NCBI GenBank assembly: GCA_026390555.1
Contig: JAPLFS010000034.1
Location: forward strand, 1 to 61,836
Reading direction: 5' to 3'
Origin: Pseudomonadota bacterium
Lineage (GTDB): Bacteria; Bdellovibrionota_C; UBA2361; OMII01
DNA: 61,836 bases
Under the pieces are notes generated by a model that worked only from the letters and a program-made list of their open reading frames with translations, ran no database searches and was not told the origin of the DNA. Made by a program: the position numbers and the translations under genes. Positions within the stretch are counted from its first letter, which is position 1, and every line of letters begins with the position of its first letter. Below are positions 8,816 to 17,487 of the stretch, piece by piece.

Positions 8816-8988
8816 AGGTATTTATTTTCTCTAAGATTGCGCCTGTACATACGCGTGACAAGCGTCGTTGAATGCTTGAATGTTATAACAGCAACAAGGG
8901 GGGGACAAGTCGTTGAGATGAGATTTAGGTTAGTTTAGGTTGCGGAGGGAGGGAGATCTGAAGAGATAACCTTTTTGAAAACCGCCGC

Positions 8989-9014
8989 ATAAATTTATAG
9001 AATAAATTTATAGA
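8989..9014. repeat. tandem 13-bp AT-rich duplication
   Basis: ATAAATTTATAGA is repeated twice without a gap, followed by a third partial start (ATAAAA). It lies between the csrA terminator and the ahcY upstream region. It looks like a slippage duplication; a role in promoter spacing is possible but not shown. Confidence 0.8.
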
Positions 9015-9057
9015 ATAAAACTGTGCAAGCAGCAGTGATAATGTGAGTTATCACTGC
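9015..9057 (-). terminator. probable terminator of csrA
   Basis: A perfect 10-bp stem, GCAGTGATAA (9032-9041) with TTATCACTGC (9048-9057), and a 6-nt loop lies 21 bases after the csrA stop on the minus strand. The T-rich stretch that follows (TTGCACAGTTTTATT) is interrupted, so termination may be partial. Confidence 0.65.
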
Positions 9058-9078
9058 TTCTTGCGAACGTTTCTGAAC

Positions 9079-9258
9079 TTAAGCATCTTCAGGGCGGTCA
9101 TGAGTCTCAGGGGGGAGGAGCTCTTTTCTGAGTATTGGCACATAATCTGGTGCCTCGATACCCAAACGAATCCTCCCTCTATCGACCTCAATCACCGTAA
9201 TCACTATCGAGTGCCCGATCATGATTTTTTCCCCAACCTTACGAGTTAGTACCAGCAT
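9079..9258 (-). CDS. csrA: carbon storage regulator CsrA/RsmA
   Basis: CsrA is a small dimeric RNA-binding protein that blocks or alters translation by binding GGA motifs in leaders. The 59-residue product begins MLVLTRKVGEKIMIG, the family signature, and continues with I-V-I-T-V-I-E-V, R-I-R-L-G-I-E-A-P and V-P-I-L-R-K-E-L. The Leu-4 and Arg-44 positions that contact RNA in the family are kept (L-V-L-T-R at the start; L-R-K-E late). A strong AGGAGG lies 7 bases before the ATG, and this GGA could itself be a CsrA site for autoregulation; further GGAGGAGGGAG lies upstream near 9361-9371. The gene is short enough to be missed by length cut-offs. It follows mazG after 163 bases and has its own hairpin terminator. 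Confidence 0.95.
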   Translation of the reverse strand: MLVLTRKVGEKIMIGHSIVITVIEVDRGRIRLGIEAPDYVPILRKELLPPETHDRPEDA

Positions 9259-9421
9259 TTGAAGCCTCCTAGCTTAGCTGGAACTGAGTACGAGCGCCGG
9301 TTGCCATACATAGCTTTGGCTGCGCATACTCCAGGACGTTGGTGGTCTCTTATGAGCTCCCTCCTCCGCCATAAGGCTGGAAGGAGAGCCTAATATAGCC
9401 TAAAATGGGCCATAGTCAAAA

Positions 9422-10300
9422 CTATGGAACAGTGTTTTTAACCTGTTGCCACGCTGTTTGGAGCTGCTCTGCAGAGAGATCCTGCATCTTTTGAGTGCTA
9501 AATTCGGACGCTATAATGCCTTCAAGGAGCTTAAATCTCTTAATAAATTTGGCATTTGCGGCTGCTAATGACTGCTCTGCACTAAAGCCCAGATGGCGAC
9601 TCTGTTGAGCAAGGGTAAAGAGCAGATCGCCGAACTCTTCGATAACTTTGGCACCGACCTCGGCGCCTATTTGGGCCTGTTGTGACTGCTCTAGCTGGTT
9701 GGGTTCAGAGCTTGACGGCAGCTCCGCAAGGAACTCCTGGAGCTCCTCCCGCACCTTTTCGGCAACGCCATTAGCTGAGCTCCAATCAAATCCAACCCGT
9801 GCGCAACGTTCTCCGATCTCATGCGCACGCAATAGGGCGGGCATAGAGCGTGGTAGTCCATCTAGTAGCCCACTGCTGGTGGTACTGCTGGGTGTGCCGC
9901 TCTCTGCGCGCTCGCGCTGCTTAATTATCTCCCAATTCTCCAGCACGTCCTGAATGCCTGAGATCTTAGTGTCGCCGAATACATGCGGATGACGTCTGAT
10001 TAACTTATCTGTGATGCCCTGAATAACGGATTCAAAGGAGAAGTGAGCGTTCTCGCGACCGATCTGAGCATAGAGCGCAATGACAGAGAGAAGATCTCCC
10101 AGCTCTTCGCAGATCTTTGCCGGGCCCTCATCAACGGCATCTCCTATCTCATACGCCTCTTCAATTAAGTGCGGCTTAAGGGACTCGAAAGTTTGCTTGA
10201 GGTCCCATGGGCAGCCGCCCTCTGGATCTCGTAATTTTTCGATAGCCTTAAGGAACTCCTGAAAGGCGTGGGCGGCTTGTTCGTGGTGTGTTGCAGACAT
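9422..10300 (-). CDS. mazG: nucleoside triphosphate pyrophosphohydrolase MazG
   Basis: MazG hydrolyses NTPs and dNTPs to monophosphate and pyrophosphate, cleaning the pool of damaged nucleotides. The protein has two MazG domains: residues about 20-125, with P-W-D-L-K-Q-T, E-E-A-Y-E-I-G-D-A and E-E-L-G-D-L-L; and about 160-285, with VREELQEF and I-E-E-F-G-D-L-L-F-T-L. Both contain the E-E-x-x-E plus E-x-x-D metal ligands. The linker has a Gln/Glu-rich insert near 205-220. Its 292 residues suit a two-domain MazG. The start ATG lies at 10300, 20 bases after the remains of comF. Confidence 0.93.
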   Translation of the reverse strand: MSATHHEQAAHAFQEFLKAIEKLRDPEGGCPWDLKQTFESLKPHLIEEAYEIGDAVDEGPAKICEELGDLLSVIALYAQIGRENAHFSFESVIQGITDKLIRRHPHVFGDTKISGIQDVLENWEIIKQRERAESGTPSSTTSSGLLDGLPRSMPALLRAHEIGERCARVGFDWSSANGVAEKVREELQEFLAELPSSSEPNQLEQSQQAQIGAEVGAKVIEEFGDLLFTLAQQSRHLGFSAEQSLAAANAKFIKRFKLLEGIIASEFSTQKMQDLSAEQLQTAWQQVKNTVP

Positions 10301-10320
10301 AAGCGGACGTTAGCACCGCC

Positions 10321-11047
10321 TCAATAATGCTTCAATGCTGGAGGTTGCAGTAGCTCAAACAACCTTCTGCGAAAGCGTGACCAGACGGTTGTGCGTGCTA
10401 ACGCTACGATATCAACCTGGATTGCCCCGGCCTGTAGTAAAGCAAACGCGGCCGCAGCGCTCGTTGCTCCGGTAGTGATAACATCCTCTACCACCAGTAC
10501 GCGCTTGCCACGCAGGTCGCTTGCGCGTTTGACCTGGAACATCTGTCGCAGTCTGCGTAAGCGTGCCTCATGTGAGAGTGTTGCTTGAGGAGAGGCGTTT
10601 GCGGTAGTTGGCCCGTGATGATGGTACAGGGATAATAAGATCCCACTCCTGTGTACCGAAGAGCTGCTTTATATTGTGAGCCAAGAGATCCCCGCACATT
10701 CGAGCGACCCAGACGCTGGGGCGATACTTCATAGTACGGATCAGATCGCGGGGAATGCCCCCGTACTCCCAGATAAAACGGGTCTGTCTTATAAGGGGAG
10801 GGAGTAGCACGCAGCCGGGACATCGCTGCGGTACGTAGCCAGGATATAGCTGCGTATCGTGCGTAGTTAAGATCGGGCTAAAGCATTGAACACAACGCCC
10901 CTGCTGAATGCTGCCCCAGTCTGATAATTTAGGCGTACAGCGAAAACAGAGTGAGGAGCCCTTCAAAGGGCGGGTGCACACCAGACACTCGCGTGGCAGG
11001 AGAACCTCAAGGCAGTAGTACAGCCAACGTAGGAGTTCCTGAAGCAT
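10321..11047 (-). pseudogene. comF: comF phosphoribosyltransferase, broken by an internal deletion and frameshift
   Basis: ComF/GntX proteins have an N-terminal zinc finger and a phosphoribosyltransferase domain and are needed for DNA uptake in competent bacteria. The first frame (start 11047) gives the zinc finger with C-L-V-C, C-F-R-C, C-V-Q-C and C-P-G-C, then the P-V-P motif, and stops at 10568. The PRPP-binding motif VLVVEDVITTGAT and the C-terminus lie in another frame down to 10321. In that second frame P-Q-A-T-L-S-H-E-A-R-L-R precedes the PRPP loop, as in intact ComF. Between P-V-P and that Gln the family usually has about 43 residues including R-G-F-N-Q; here only about 12 remain. 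So roughly 30 codons are gone and the frame is shifted. This looks like a real deletion, not a homopolymer sequencing slip. Confidence 0.85.
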
Positions 11048-11085
11048 AGCACGGGATATCGGCGCTTCTAGAATTTAGTTGCGTA

Positions 11086-12606
11086 CTAAAACAAGGAAAC
11101 TCCCGTCATCTCCTTGGGCTGCTCAATACCCATCATCTTAAGCAACGTTGGCGCAATATCACACAGAGCGCCGTCCTTGCGTAACGTGAGCGGCTGCGGG
11201 CAGTTAAACAGAATAACCGGAACCGGATAGGTCGTGTGTGCCGTATGAGGTGTGCCATCTTCATAGTTTATCATCTGCTCGGCGTTGCCGTGGTCGGCAA
11301 TAATAATCGCTTGTCCCTGCACCTCTCGTAAGGCTAGGAGGATCTCGCCTAGGCAGCTATCAACGACCTCCACCGCTTTAATTCCTGCGCTTAGAATACC
11401 GGTGTGTCCAACCATGTCGCAATTTGCAAAGTTAACTAGGATAAAGTCGTACTGCTGTGAGCGCAGTCCGTTAATGACAAGCTCGGTAACTCCGGCCGCA
11501 CTCATCTCGGGCTTCTGATCGTATGTTGTTACATCACGCGGGGAGGCCACCATTTGGCGCGCCTCTCCGGCGTATTTCTGTTCGATCCCACCGTTAAAGA
11601 AATATGTAACGTGAGGATACTTCTCGGTCTCTGCAACGCGTAGCTGCGTTCTACCGGTGTTTGCAATGACTTCACCTAAATGGTTCTTAATATCGAGCTG
11701 AGAAAAGAGAAAGGGTAGGGGCACTGTATGGTCGTACTCTGTAAAGCAAAGCACGTTTTCTGGCTTTGGAGGTGGAGTATGGCGCACAAAACCCGAGAAC
11801 TCCTGTGCGCATAGCGCAGCAACTATTTCGCGCATACGGTCTGCACGGAAGTTAAAGAACACTAGGCCATCACCCTCTTCAAATGAATGATCGCTAGTTA
11901 CAGCAGGCTCAAGAAATTCATCGCCAACGCCACGAGCATAGCATCCCCTTACGTACGCAAGCAGATCAGAGGTCTGGGTGCCCTTGCCAAGCACGATCGC
12001 ATCGTAGGCCAGTTGAACACGCTCCCAACGCTTATCCCGATCCATAGCAAAGAAGCGCCCACACACCGAGCCGATTGAGCAACGTGGATAGGATGAAAGG
12101 CTCTCTATAAGCTCCTTAAGGTCGCCCTCAAACGCAGAGGGCGAGACATCACGACCATCGCTGATCAGGTGCAGCACGAGTCTAGATGAAGCGTTGTCCT
12201 TAGTAAGTCTAGCGAGTAGAAGTTTTAGATGCTCAAGGTGCGAGTGCACTCCACCCGTACTATAGAGCCCGATCACGTGGATAGTTTTTGAGCTTTCAGT
12301 AGCTTTGATGAATGTGTTGTACTCAGGGGACTCGCGCAGGAACTTGCCCTGTAGTGCTCGGCTAATTCTGAGTAGCCACTGCTCAATCACGCGCCCAGCG
12401 CCGATATTAAGGTGCCCAACCTCTGAGTTCCCCATCTGTCCGGCAGGCAGCCCAACAGCCTCACCAAAAGTCGTAAGGGTTGCGTTCGGAGAGCCGGCCA
12501 GCAGCGCGTTGATAACCGGCTTTTTAGCCAAGTGTACGGCGTTGCCCAGCGGATTGGGGTTAAGGCCGAAACCATCGAGGATACAGAGTAACGTTGGCTT
12601 TTTCAT
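11086..12606 (-). CDS. gpmI: 2,3-bisphosphoglycerate-independent phosphoglycerate mutase
   Basis: This enzyme interconverts 3- and 2-phosphoglycerate in glycolysis using two Mn ions and a phosphoserine. The 506-residue protein begins with C-I-L-D-G-F-G (metal Asp) and has the nucleophile Ser61 in G-Q-M-G-N-S-E-V-G-H. Further alkaline-phosphatase-fold motifs follow: I-S-D-G-R-D-V, FFNFRADRMREIV, N-C-D-M-V-G-H-T-G and A-D-H-G-N-A-E-Q-M. Length and motifs are complete. A GGAG lies 9-12 bases before the ATG at 12606. It begins a minus-strand run toward comF, mazG and csrA. Confidence 0.95.
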   Translation of the reverse strand: MKKPTLLCILDGFGLNPNPLGNAVHLAKKPVINALLAGSPNATLTTFGEAVGLPAGQMGNSEVGHLNIGAGRVIEQWLLRISRALQGKFLRESPEYNTFIKATESSKTIHVIGLYSTGGVHSHLEHLKLLLARLTKDNASSRLVLHLISDGRDVSPSAFEGDLKELIESLSSYPRCSIGSVCGRFFAMDRDKRWERVQLAYDAIVLGKGTQTSDLLAYVRGCYARGVGDEFLEPAVTSDHSFEEGDGLVFFNFRADRMREIVAALCAQEFSGFVRHTPPPKPENVLCFTEYDHTVPLPFLFSQLDIKNHLGEVIANTGRTQLRVAETEKYPHVTYFFNGGIEQKYAGEARQMVASPRDVTTYDQKPEMSAAGVTELVINGLRSQQYDFILVNFANCDMVGHTGILSAGIKAVEVVDSCLGEILLALREVQGQAIIIADHGNAEQMINYEDGTPHTAHTTYPVPVILFNCPQPLTLRKDGALCDIAPTLLKMMGIEQPKEMTGVSLF

Positions 12607-12628
12607 AGTAGTTGGATCTCCTTAGCAC

Positions 12629-12637
12629 ACTATAATA
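12629..12637 (-). promoter_or_regulatory. candidate -10 element for gpmI
   Basis: On the minus strand TATTATAGT lies 23 bases before the gpmI start, preceded by GGGTCCCC. The same GGGTCC-TATTATAGT arrangement occurs upstream of the GH31 gene at 28652-28660. No convincing -35 hexamer was found, so this is only a candidate. Confidence 0.35.
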
Positions 12638-12785
12638 GGGGACCCAAGAACGTGCCAGTAAAACTAAGAGGACAGCTGGTTAAATTTATACAAACACCAC
12701 CCGATTTCTGGGCAACAGTAGTCCTTACTGTACGAATGATATGACCTAGGTTGCTTGCGGACTAGGAAAGCGGATACAAGGAGAC

Positions 12786-13727
12786 ATGAAGCAGGAACAG
12801 CACCCTGGTAGCATCCAAGACAGATATCAAGCGGGAGCCCGTGCTGCGCTTATAGGTATGGCTGTTAATGGCGTATTGGCACTTATTAAAGGAGTGGCGG
12901 GAGTAGTAGGTAACTCATACGCGCTGATTGCAGATGCTATAGAGTCTGCCTCCGATGTTGTTACATCTCTTATCGTTCTCGTTGGTCTTAGACTGGCCGG
13001 CAAGCCTGCCGATCGGAACCATCCCTATGGACACGGCAAATTTGAACCCCTGGCGGCTGTATTTGTTTCTATCATGCTGCTCGGAGCGGCAGTTCTTATT
13101 ATGGTTGCGAGTGTTCGAGAGATCCTTACCCCGCATCACGCACCAGAGCCGTTCACGTTGGCGGTACTGATTGGGGTAATAGTATGTAAGGAGTATCTTG
13201 CGCGTCGTACCAAGTCGAAGGGTGAAGAGCTTAAAAGCATGGCTGTCAAGACAGAGGCCTTTCATCACCGCGCGGATGCTCTCACAAGTATGGCCGCGTT
13301 TATCGGCATATCGATAGCTCTTATTGGAGGAGCTGGCTTTGAGATGGCGGATGATATCGCTGCAGTAGTAGCCGCAGGTGTTATCGCAATTAACGCAATG
13401 TTGCTAATGCGCCCAGCTTTATTTGAACTGATTGATACTGCACCGAATCCGGAGTTCGCGAAAACCATCCGTGAGATAGCGAGCAAAGTGCCCGGTGTTA
13501 AGGGGACCCATAAGTGTGGGGTACGTAAGGTTGGCTTATCTTATTTTGTGGATCTCGATGTCTTGTGCGATCCAAGCGAGACTATTCGTCATGGGCATGA
13601 GGTCGCACACAAGGTGGGAGAGGCTATTCATGCCGCATTGCCGGAAGTAGCGAAGGTCTTGGTGCATGTGGAGCCGTCTGATGATTTTGGTAGACGCACA
13701 CAAGATGCTTTTGGTGTACAGGAATAA
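12786..13727 (+). CDS. cation diffusion facilitator (CDF) metal/H+ antiporter
   Basis: CDF proteins export Zn, Fe, Co or Mn from the cytoplasm as dimers. The 313-residue protein has about six membrane helices. Helix 2 carries A-D-A-I-E-S-A-S-D-V-V-T-S-L, the next loop H-P-Y-G-H-G-K-F-E, and helix 5 H-H-R-A-D-A-L-T-S. A cytoplasmic C-terminal domain of about 95 residues ends in H-V-E-P. The transport site would be E-x3-D in helix 2 plus H-x3-D in helix 5. The Glu replaces the usual Asp (FieF/Mn types) or His (Zn types), so metal choice cannot be read from the motif. AAGGAGAC immediately precedes the ATG. No metal-sensing regulator or riboswitch is adjacent. Confidence 0.9.
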   Translation: MKQEQHPGSIQDRYQAGARAALIGMAVNGVLALIKGVAGVVGNSYALIADAIESASDVVTSLIVLVGLRLAGKPADRNHPYGHGKFEPLAAVFVSIMLLGAAVLIMVASVREILTPHHAPEPFTLAVLIGVIVCKEYLARRTKSKGEELKSMAVKTEAFHHRADALTSMAAFIGISIALIGGAGFEMADDIAAVVAAGVIAINAMLLMRPALFELIDTAPNPEFAKTIREIASKVPGVKGTHKCGVRKVGLSYFVDLDVLCDPSETIRHGHEVAHKVGEAIHAALPEVAKVLVHVEPSDDFGRRTQDAFGVQE

Positions 13728-13817
13728 GGTGATAAATAGTATTTCACCAACACAGTATTACCCTAAGTAACTGAAGTAATATGCCGGGTCGACATTGGCC
13801 TATTGGGTACCCCAACA

Positions 13818-15119
13818 CTACGGTGTCGAAAGAATTGGAGAAGGGGCGCTGCGCGAGCTAAGGGGCAGAGCTTTGCTGGAGGTGCTGCTCTGTGCTGGCT
13901 CTACTAAGTGTTGCCACAGCTCTGCGGTCTCCTTAATCAGTCCAAGACGGCTTAGGCACAACCCCTTTAGGTGTATCTGCTCCTGGATTAGCTCGGGGGT
14001 GAGCTGCACCCCCTCCTTCTCAGCTAGCGTCTGAATAGAATTAAGAACCTCGCGCGCATCCTCAGCGCGAGTAACGGCGAGTAGGGTACGCGCTACAAAA
14101 AGCTCAGACTTAATTCGAAACAGGCCGCGCGTATTTTGCGTGGCGCTACGTGCTGCAGCGAGGGCGTGATCGGCGCGTGATCTTACCTCAACCTGCGGGG
14201 CGTTTAACCATAGATCAACGACCTTGTGCCAGCGCGCAGGATCGCCGTTAGCGGCCTTGGCAGCCTTAACAAGTAGCTCGGCGGCGTTATCTAGGTGTCC
14301 TAGGTTAATTTCAAGTTGGGCTAGCTGATCGAGGGCTGGAGCATAGTTTGGATAACGTTTTATAAAGGGTGGCAGGGCCTGGCGCAGGGTAGCCTCGTCC
14401 TTCGATTCGCGCAGGATATTAGCGAAGGTCAGGCGCGTCTTAATCTGAGTCATCTCCTCAGAGCGATATCCCGTCTTTTCTAGCGCATTCTGGTATTCAA
14501 GCGCAGAATCTGGGCGCCCGAGCTCCTCAGACAGCTCCCGTATTAGCTCCAGGGCTCGTTTGTTCGGACCCTTTTCCACGATCAGAGCCAAATTATCGCT
14601 GGCAGCAGTGTTATTTCCAAGCTTTCTATTTAATTCAGCCGCACGAAATAGCACCTCTGAGCTTGAGCGGCTGCTATGCCTAGTCTCATCGAGCACCCTT
14701 AACGCCTCTCTCAGATCCCCGATTGATTCAAGGCAGTGGGAGAGCTCAACTCGGGCGATCACGTTATTGGTATCGTGCCGCAGTATCTGCTCCAAGACAT
14801 CGCGCGCCGCACCGAAGTCGGTACTAGCCATATGGCAACGTGCTTGAACGAAGAGCTCAAAGAAAGCCTGGCGGGTACGCTCTATCGAGCGCAGCTTTCT
14901 TTCGCGCAGATAGCTCTTAAAACCGAAGAAGAGCGCAACCATGGATGCGGCGACGCAGCCGAGCGTAAAAACGCCGAGATAGATAACGCCTGCGTAGGTA
15001 GTGACGTGTAGGGTTGGGCCGAGCTTGAGCGTTGCTGTCTCTGAGTTCGTAAGGGTAACGTACAGCGCCACTGCTACTAAGATCGCAAAGATCAGGAATT
15101 TATTGAACTGTTTGAGCAT
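13818..15119 (-). CDS. membrane-anchored TPR protein with LapA-like N-terminus (LapA/LapB-like)
   Basis: Residues 8-24 and 42-66 are membrane segments framing T-L-T-N-S-E-T-A-T-L-K-L-G-P, the pattern of LapA (DUF1049). They are followed by a basic S-Y-L-R-E-R-K-L-R-S stretch and then about 330 residues of TPR-like helical pairs (A-R-D-V-L-E-Q-I-L-R-H-D-T-N-N-V-I-A, A-L-D-Q-L-A-Q-L-E-I-N). In enterobacteria LapA and LapB are separate neighbours that help assemble lipopolysaccharide and control LpxC turnover; LapB has one membrane helix, TPRs and a C-terminal rubredoxin-like metal site. Here the pieces appear in one chain. The C-terminal CxxC pairs of LapB are absent and replaced by a Ser-rich tail. 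A role at the inner membrane in envelope assembly is inferred, not shown. Confidence 0.65.
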   Translation of the reverse strand: MLKQFNKFLIFAILVAVALYVTLTNSETATLKLGPTLHVTTYAGVIYLGVFTLGCVAASMVALFFGFKSYLRERKLRSIERTRQAFFELFVQARCHMASTDFGAARDVLEQILRHDTNNVIARVELSHCLESIGDLREALRVLDETRHSSRSSSEVLFRAAELNRKLGNNTAASDNLALIVEKGPNKRALELIRELSEELGRPDSALEYQNALEKTGYRSEEMTQIKTRLTFANILRESKDEATLRQALPPFIKRYPNYAPALDQLAQLEINLGHLDNAAELLVKAAKAANGDPARWHKVVDLWLNAPQVEVRSRADHALAAARSATQNTRGLFRIKSELFVARTLLAVTRAEDAREVLNSIQTLAEKEGVQLTPELIQEQIHLKGLCLSRLGLIKETAELWQHLVEPAQSSTSSKALPLSSRSAPSPILSTP

Positions 15120-15207
15120 AGACCCCTCACGCTCGTAACGTAGCGCTAGCTAGATAGTACTCCGCTGTTTAATAGGAAGTATACAGTAAGTAATTGCAGT
15201 CCGAGCA

Positions 15208-15241
15208 TTATACGCCCGAAAGTTATACCGCCTGAAAGTTA
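15208..15241. repeat. tandem 17-bp imperfect duplication at the end of minE
   Basis: CGCCCGAAAGTTATAC is followed directly by CGCCTGAAAGTTATAT, one unit ending inside the minE stop region. It is probably a local slippage event. No function is apparent. Confidence 0.7.
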
Positions 15242-15568
15242 TATCGTAGAGACCACAACCTCATCGCGGAGCTCGGGTAGTACCGGCTTCGGAGCATGGC
15301 TAATCGAGCCAGCGCGACGCACGATCACCGGCGAATTAATTAGCAAGGTCGTGTGGTCCTCGATACGGTGGTACTTCACGTCGAAGCCCTCTTTGTCTAT
15401 GACAAAGTACTTCTCAATGACCTTGACCATCTCCTCGCGAAAGCCTGACATCTCCTCGTTTGTCAGTCCAGTTCTGTCCTGGACTAGAACGAAATGCAAC
15501 CTGCTTTTAGCAAGTGATTTACTTTCGTTAGCATCTCCAAAAATTCTTTTCCTGAGCGCGTTGAACAC
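15239..15568 (-). CDS. minE: cell division topological specificity factor MinE
   Basis: MinE stimulates the MinD ATPase and drives Min oscillation or gradient formation, keeping the division inhibitor away from midcell. The 109-residue protein has the A-K-S-R-L-H-F-V-L-V-Q-D-R core, E-M-V-K-V-I-E-K-Y-F and a C-terminal beta strand pattern, followed by a longer tail than in E. coli MinE (88 residues). The N-terminal M-F-N-A-L-R-K-R-I-F-G is a plausible membrane-targeting helix. It is last in the minC-minD-minE operon on the minus strand, 88 bases after minD. Confidence 0.92.
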   Translation of the reverse strand: MFNALRKRIFGDANESKSLAKSRLHFVLVQDRTGLTNEEMSGFREEMVKVIEKYFVIDKEGFDVKYHRIEDHTTLLINSPVIVRRAGSISHAPKPVLPELRDEVVVSTI

Positions 15569-15656
15569 GTTTTGAAACTCCCTCAGTAAACTATCTAAAC
15601 TATAATCAGTGTTATGACCTTATCCGCATTATTTACATCCGTACAGATGAAAACCG

Positions 15657-16487
15657 CTATTGGCCTACCCCAAGTCGGCGGGTAATGCGGGACCAGATAG
15701 ATCCACCCATAAAGCTTGGGATCGGCACCTGCTCACCACACACACGCGCGGCAATCCTGGTAAATGCCTGGCCTGCCTTAGATTTAGGATTGTACACCAC
15801 TGGCTCGCCTGTATTGGCGGCAACGATTATCTGCTCGTCGCGCTCAATTACCCCGATTATCTCAACTCCAAGGATATCCTGAACATCCCGGACTGAGAGC
15901 ATATCGCCGCGCCGTACCATCTCAAAGTCGATGCGGTTGATGATCAGACGGGCTTCGATACCCTTTGAAGAGAGCAGCCCTACAACGCGGTCTGCGTCGC
16001 GAATGGCCGAAACCTCGGGTGTGGTTACGACGATAGCGGACTCGGCACCAGCGCAGGCGTTTCTAAAGCCCTGCTCGATACCAGCCGGAGAATCGACCAG
16101 GATGTAGTGGAACTCACGCTTGAACTGCTCAAGTACGTAACGAACCTCGGCCTCATCGATCACGTCCTTATCATCGGTCTGTGAAGCAGGAAGGAGGTAA
16201 AGGTTGTTTGATTTCTTTGACTTTATGATGGCCTGAGATGGTTTGCAGATCTTCTTAGCAACATCAACGATGTTAAAGACGATGCGGTTCTCAAGGCCAA
16301 GGATAACGTCTAGGTTACGCAGTCCGATATCAGCATCAATTACGAGAACCCGTTGTCCACGTAGGGCCAGAGCAGCTCCAAGGCTTGCTGTGGTCGTGGT
16401 CTTTCCCACTCCCCCCTTGCCAGAGGTGATAACGATGACCTCTCCGATCTCTCTTTTTCCACCAGTTGAGGTGCTTCTATTGTTCAT
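15657..16487 (-). CDS. minD: septum site-determining ATPase MinD
   Basis: MinD is a ParA/MinD-type ATPase that binds the inner membrane in the ATP form and recruits MinC. The deviant Walker A SGKGGVGKTTT lies near residues 22-32, switch II is V-D-S-P-A-G-I-E-Q-G-F, and the C-terminus S-I-W-S-R-I-T-R-R-L-G is an amphipathic membrane-targeting helix. Residues 1-14 form a short Ser/Thr-rich extension before the Walker strand. It begins 4 bases after the minC stop and precedes minE. Confidence 0.95.
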   Translation of the reverse strand: MNNRSTSTGGKREIGEVIVITSGKGGVGKTTTTASLGAALALRGQRVLVIDADIGLRNLDVILGLENRIVFNIVDVAKKICKPSQAIIKSKKSNNLYLLPASQTDDKDVIDEAEVRYVLEQFKREFHYILVDSPAGIEQGFRNACAGAESAIVVTTPEVSAIRDADRVVGLLSSKGIEARLIINRIDFEMVRRGDMLSVRDVQDILGVEIIGVIERDEQIIVAANTGEPVVYNPKSKAGQAFTRIAARVCGEQVPIPSFMGGSIWSRITRRLGVGQ

Positions 16488-16491
16488 TAAA

Positions 16492-17487
16492 TTATTCCCT
16501 TCTACGTGACCACACGGTTCGTGATTGGTAAGGCTCTACAACGATCATGCTACCATCAACCCGAGCTACCTCAGGCAGCCCTCCGCGCGGCATGCTCTCA
16601 GAGTTCTCAGCGCCAGAACCTCTAGAGATAACAAGTCCAATACGGAGTTGGGTTGGTTGTAAATTAAGGCTGAAGATAACGCGGCCGCCACCACTCTCGT
16701 CGTAGGCACCAGCGTGGGCGATGCCTCTGAGAGTTCCGAGGATAACGATATCCCCGCCGGCGATAATCTCGGCACCCGAATTAACGTCGCCGAAGATAAC
16801 GATTGAATGCTCCGTCTCGACCCGCTGCCCCGAACGCAGGGTGCCGTATATAATGCGTGTATCCGGCTCGTCCCAAAGCATCGGATTGGGGGTTGATTGA
16901 CGCCCGTCAAAGCCCTCTATACCACCGAAAAGACTTACGTTTTTATCCAGAGCTGGGAGCTGCCGTGTGCTCGAACTGCGAGCTTCTAGTGCGCTGCGAC
17001 CGCCCCCTAAAATAGAGAGGCCTGGGGCTGCTGATGGTGTCGCCGTCATAGCCATTTCAGGGGCGGCTGGAGCAATATCTCCGAGACGGCTGACCGAAGG
17101 CTTAAGTCTAGAACTTCTAACAGAAACTGAGAACTGGCTCGAAAGTAATGAGGTAATATCATTAACGATCGAATCCTCAGGCTTGCGCCCAACCCACTCT
17201 AAAGCAACATCGTTGCCGGTTAGAAAGGATCGGCGTGATTCAAGGAAGTTAGTAACGGCGATGCTGAGATCCTGCTGCTCAACTCGGCCATCGATGCGCA
17301 GTACAAGCCCCTCTGCAGTTCCGCGCGCAGTGATAACGCTGCTTCTCTCCTCGACGAGCTTCTCATGGACGGTAGTTGTTGCATTAGCTGGGGTCGCAGT
17401 AAGAACGGCTGCAGGTGATGGTATGCCAGTATCTATTGAGTCAAAAGATGTAGTAGTCGCGCTGTCTTCGTTGAAAGGATTATTCAT
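16492..17487 (-). CDS. minC: septum formation inhibitor MinC
   Basis: MinC inhibits FtsZ polymerisation near the poles when recruited by MinD. The C-terminal beta-helix domain (about residues 210-325) is clear: G-T-L-R-S-G-Q, I-V-I-F-G-D-V-N-S-G-A-E, G-G-D-I-V-I-L-G-T-L-R-G-I-A-H-A-G and L-Q-P-T-Q-L-R-I-G. Residues 50-125 match the small FtsZ-inhibiting N-terminal domain. At 331 residues it is about 100 longer than E. coli MinC, because of a Thr/Ala-rich N-terminal tail and a 70-residue low-complexity linker (150-205). It is first in minC-minD-minE. Confidence 0.93.
   Translation of the reverse strand: MNNPFNEDSATTTSFDSIDTGIPSPAAVLTATPANATTTVHEKLVEERSSVITARGTAEGLVLRIDGRVEQQDLSIAVTNFLESRRSFLTGNDVALEWVGRKPEDSIVNDITSLLSSQFSVSVRSSRLKPSVSRLGDIAPAAPEMAMTATPSAAPGLSILGGGRSALEARSSSTRQLPALDKNVSLFGGIEGFDGRQSTPNPMLWDEPDTRIIYGTLRSGQRVETEHSIVIFGDVNSGAEIIAGGDIVILGTLRGIAHAGAYDESGGGRVIFSLNLQPTQLRIGLVISRGSGAENSESMPRGGLPEVARVDGSMIVVEPYQSRTVWSRRRE

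Noticed and set aside
8816-9000. SAH riboswitch upstream of ahcY
   Set aside because: I could not find the conserved core of that riboswitch; the region is A/T-rich with simple duplications.
9043-9249. 68-codon plus-strand frame
   Set aside because: It is antisense to csrA, which has a strong ribosome binding site and an unmistakable family sequence.
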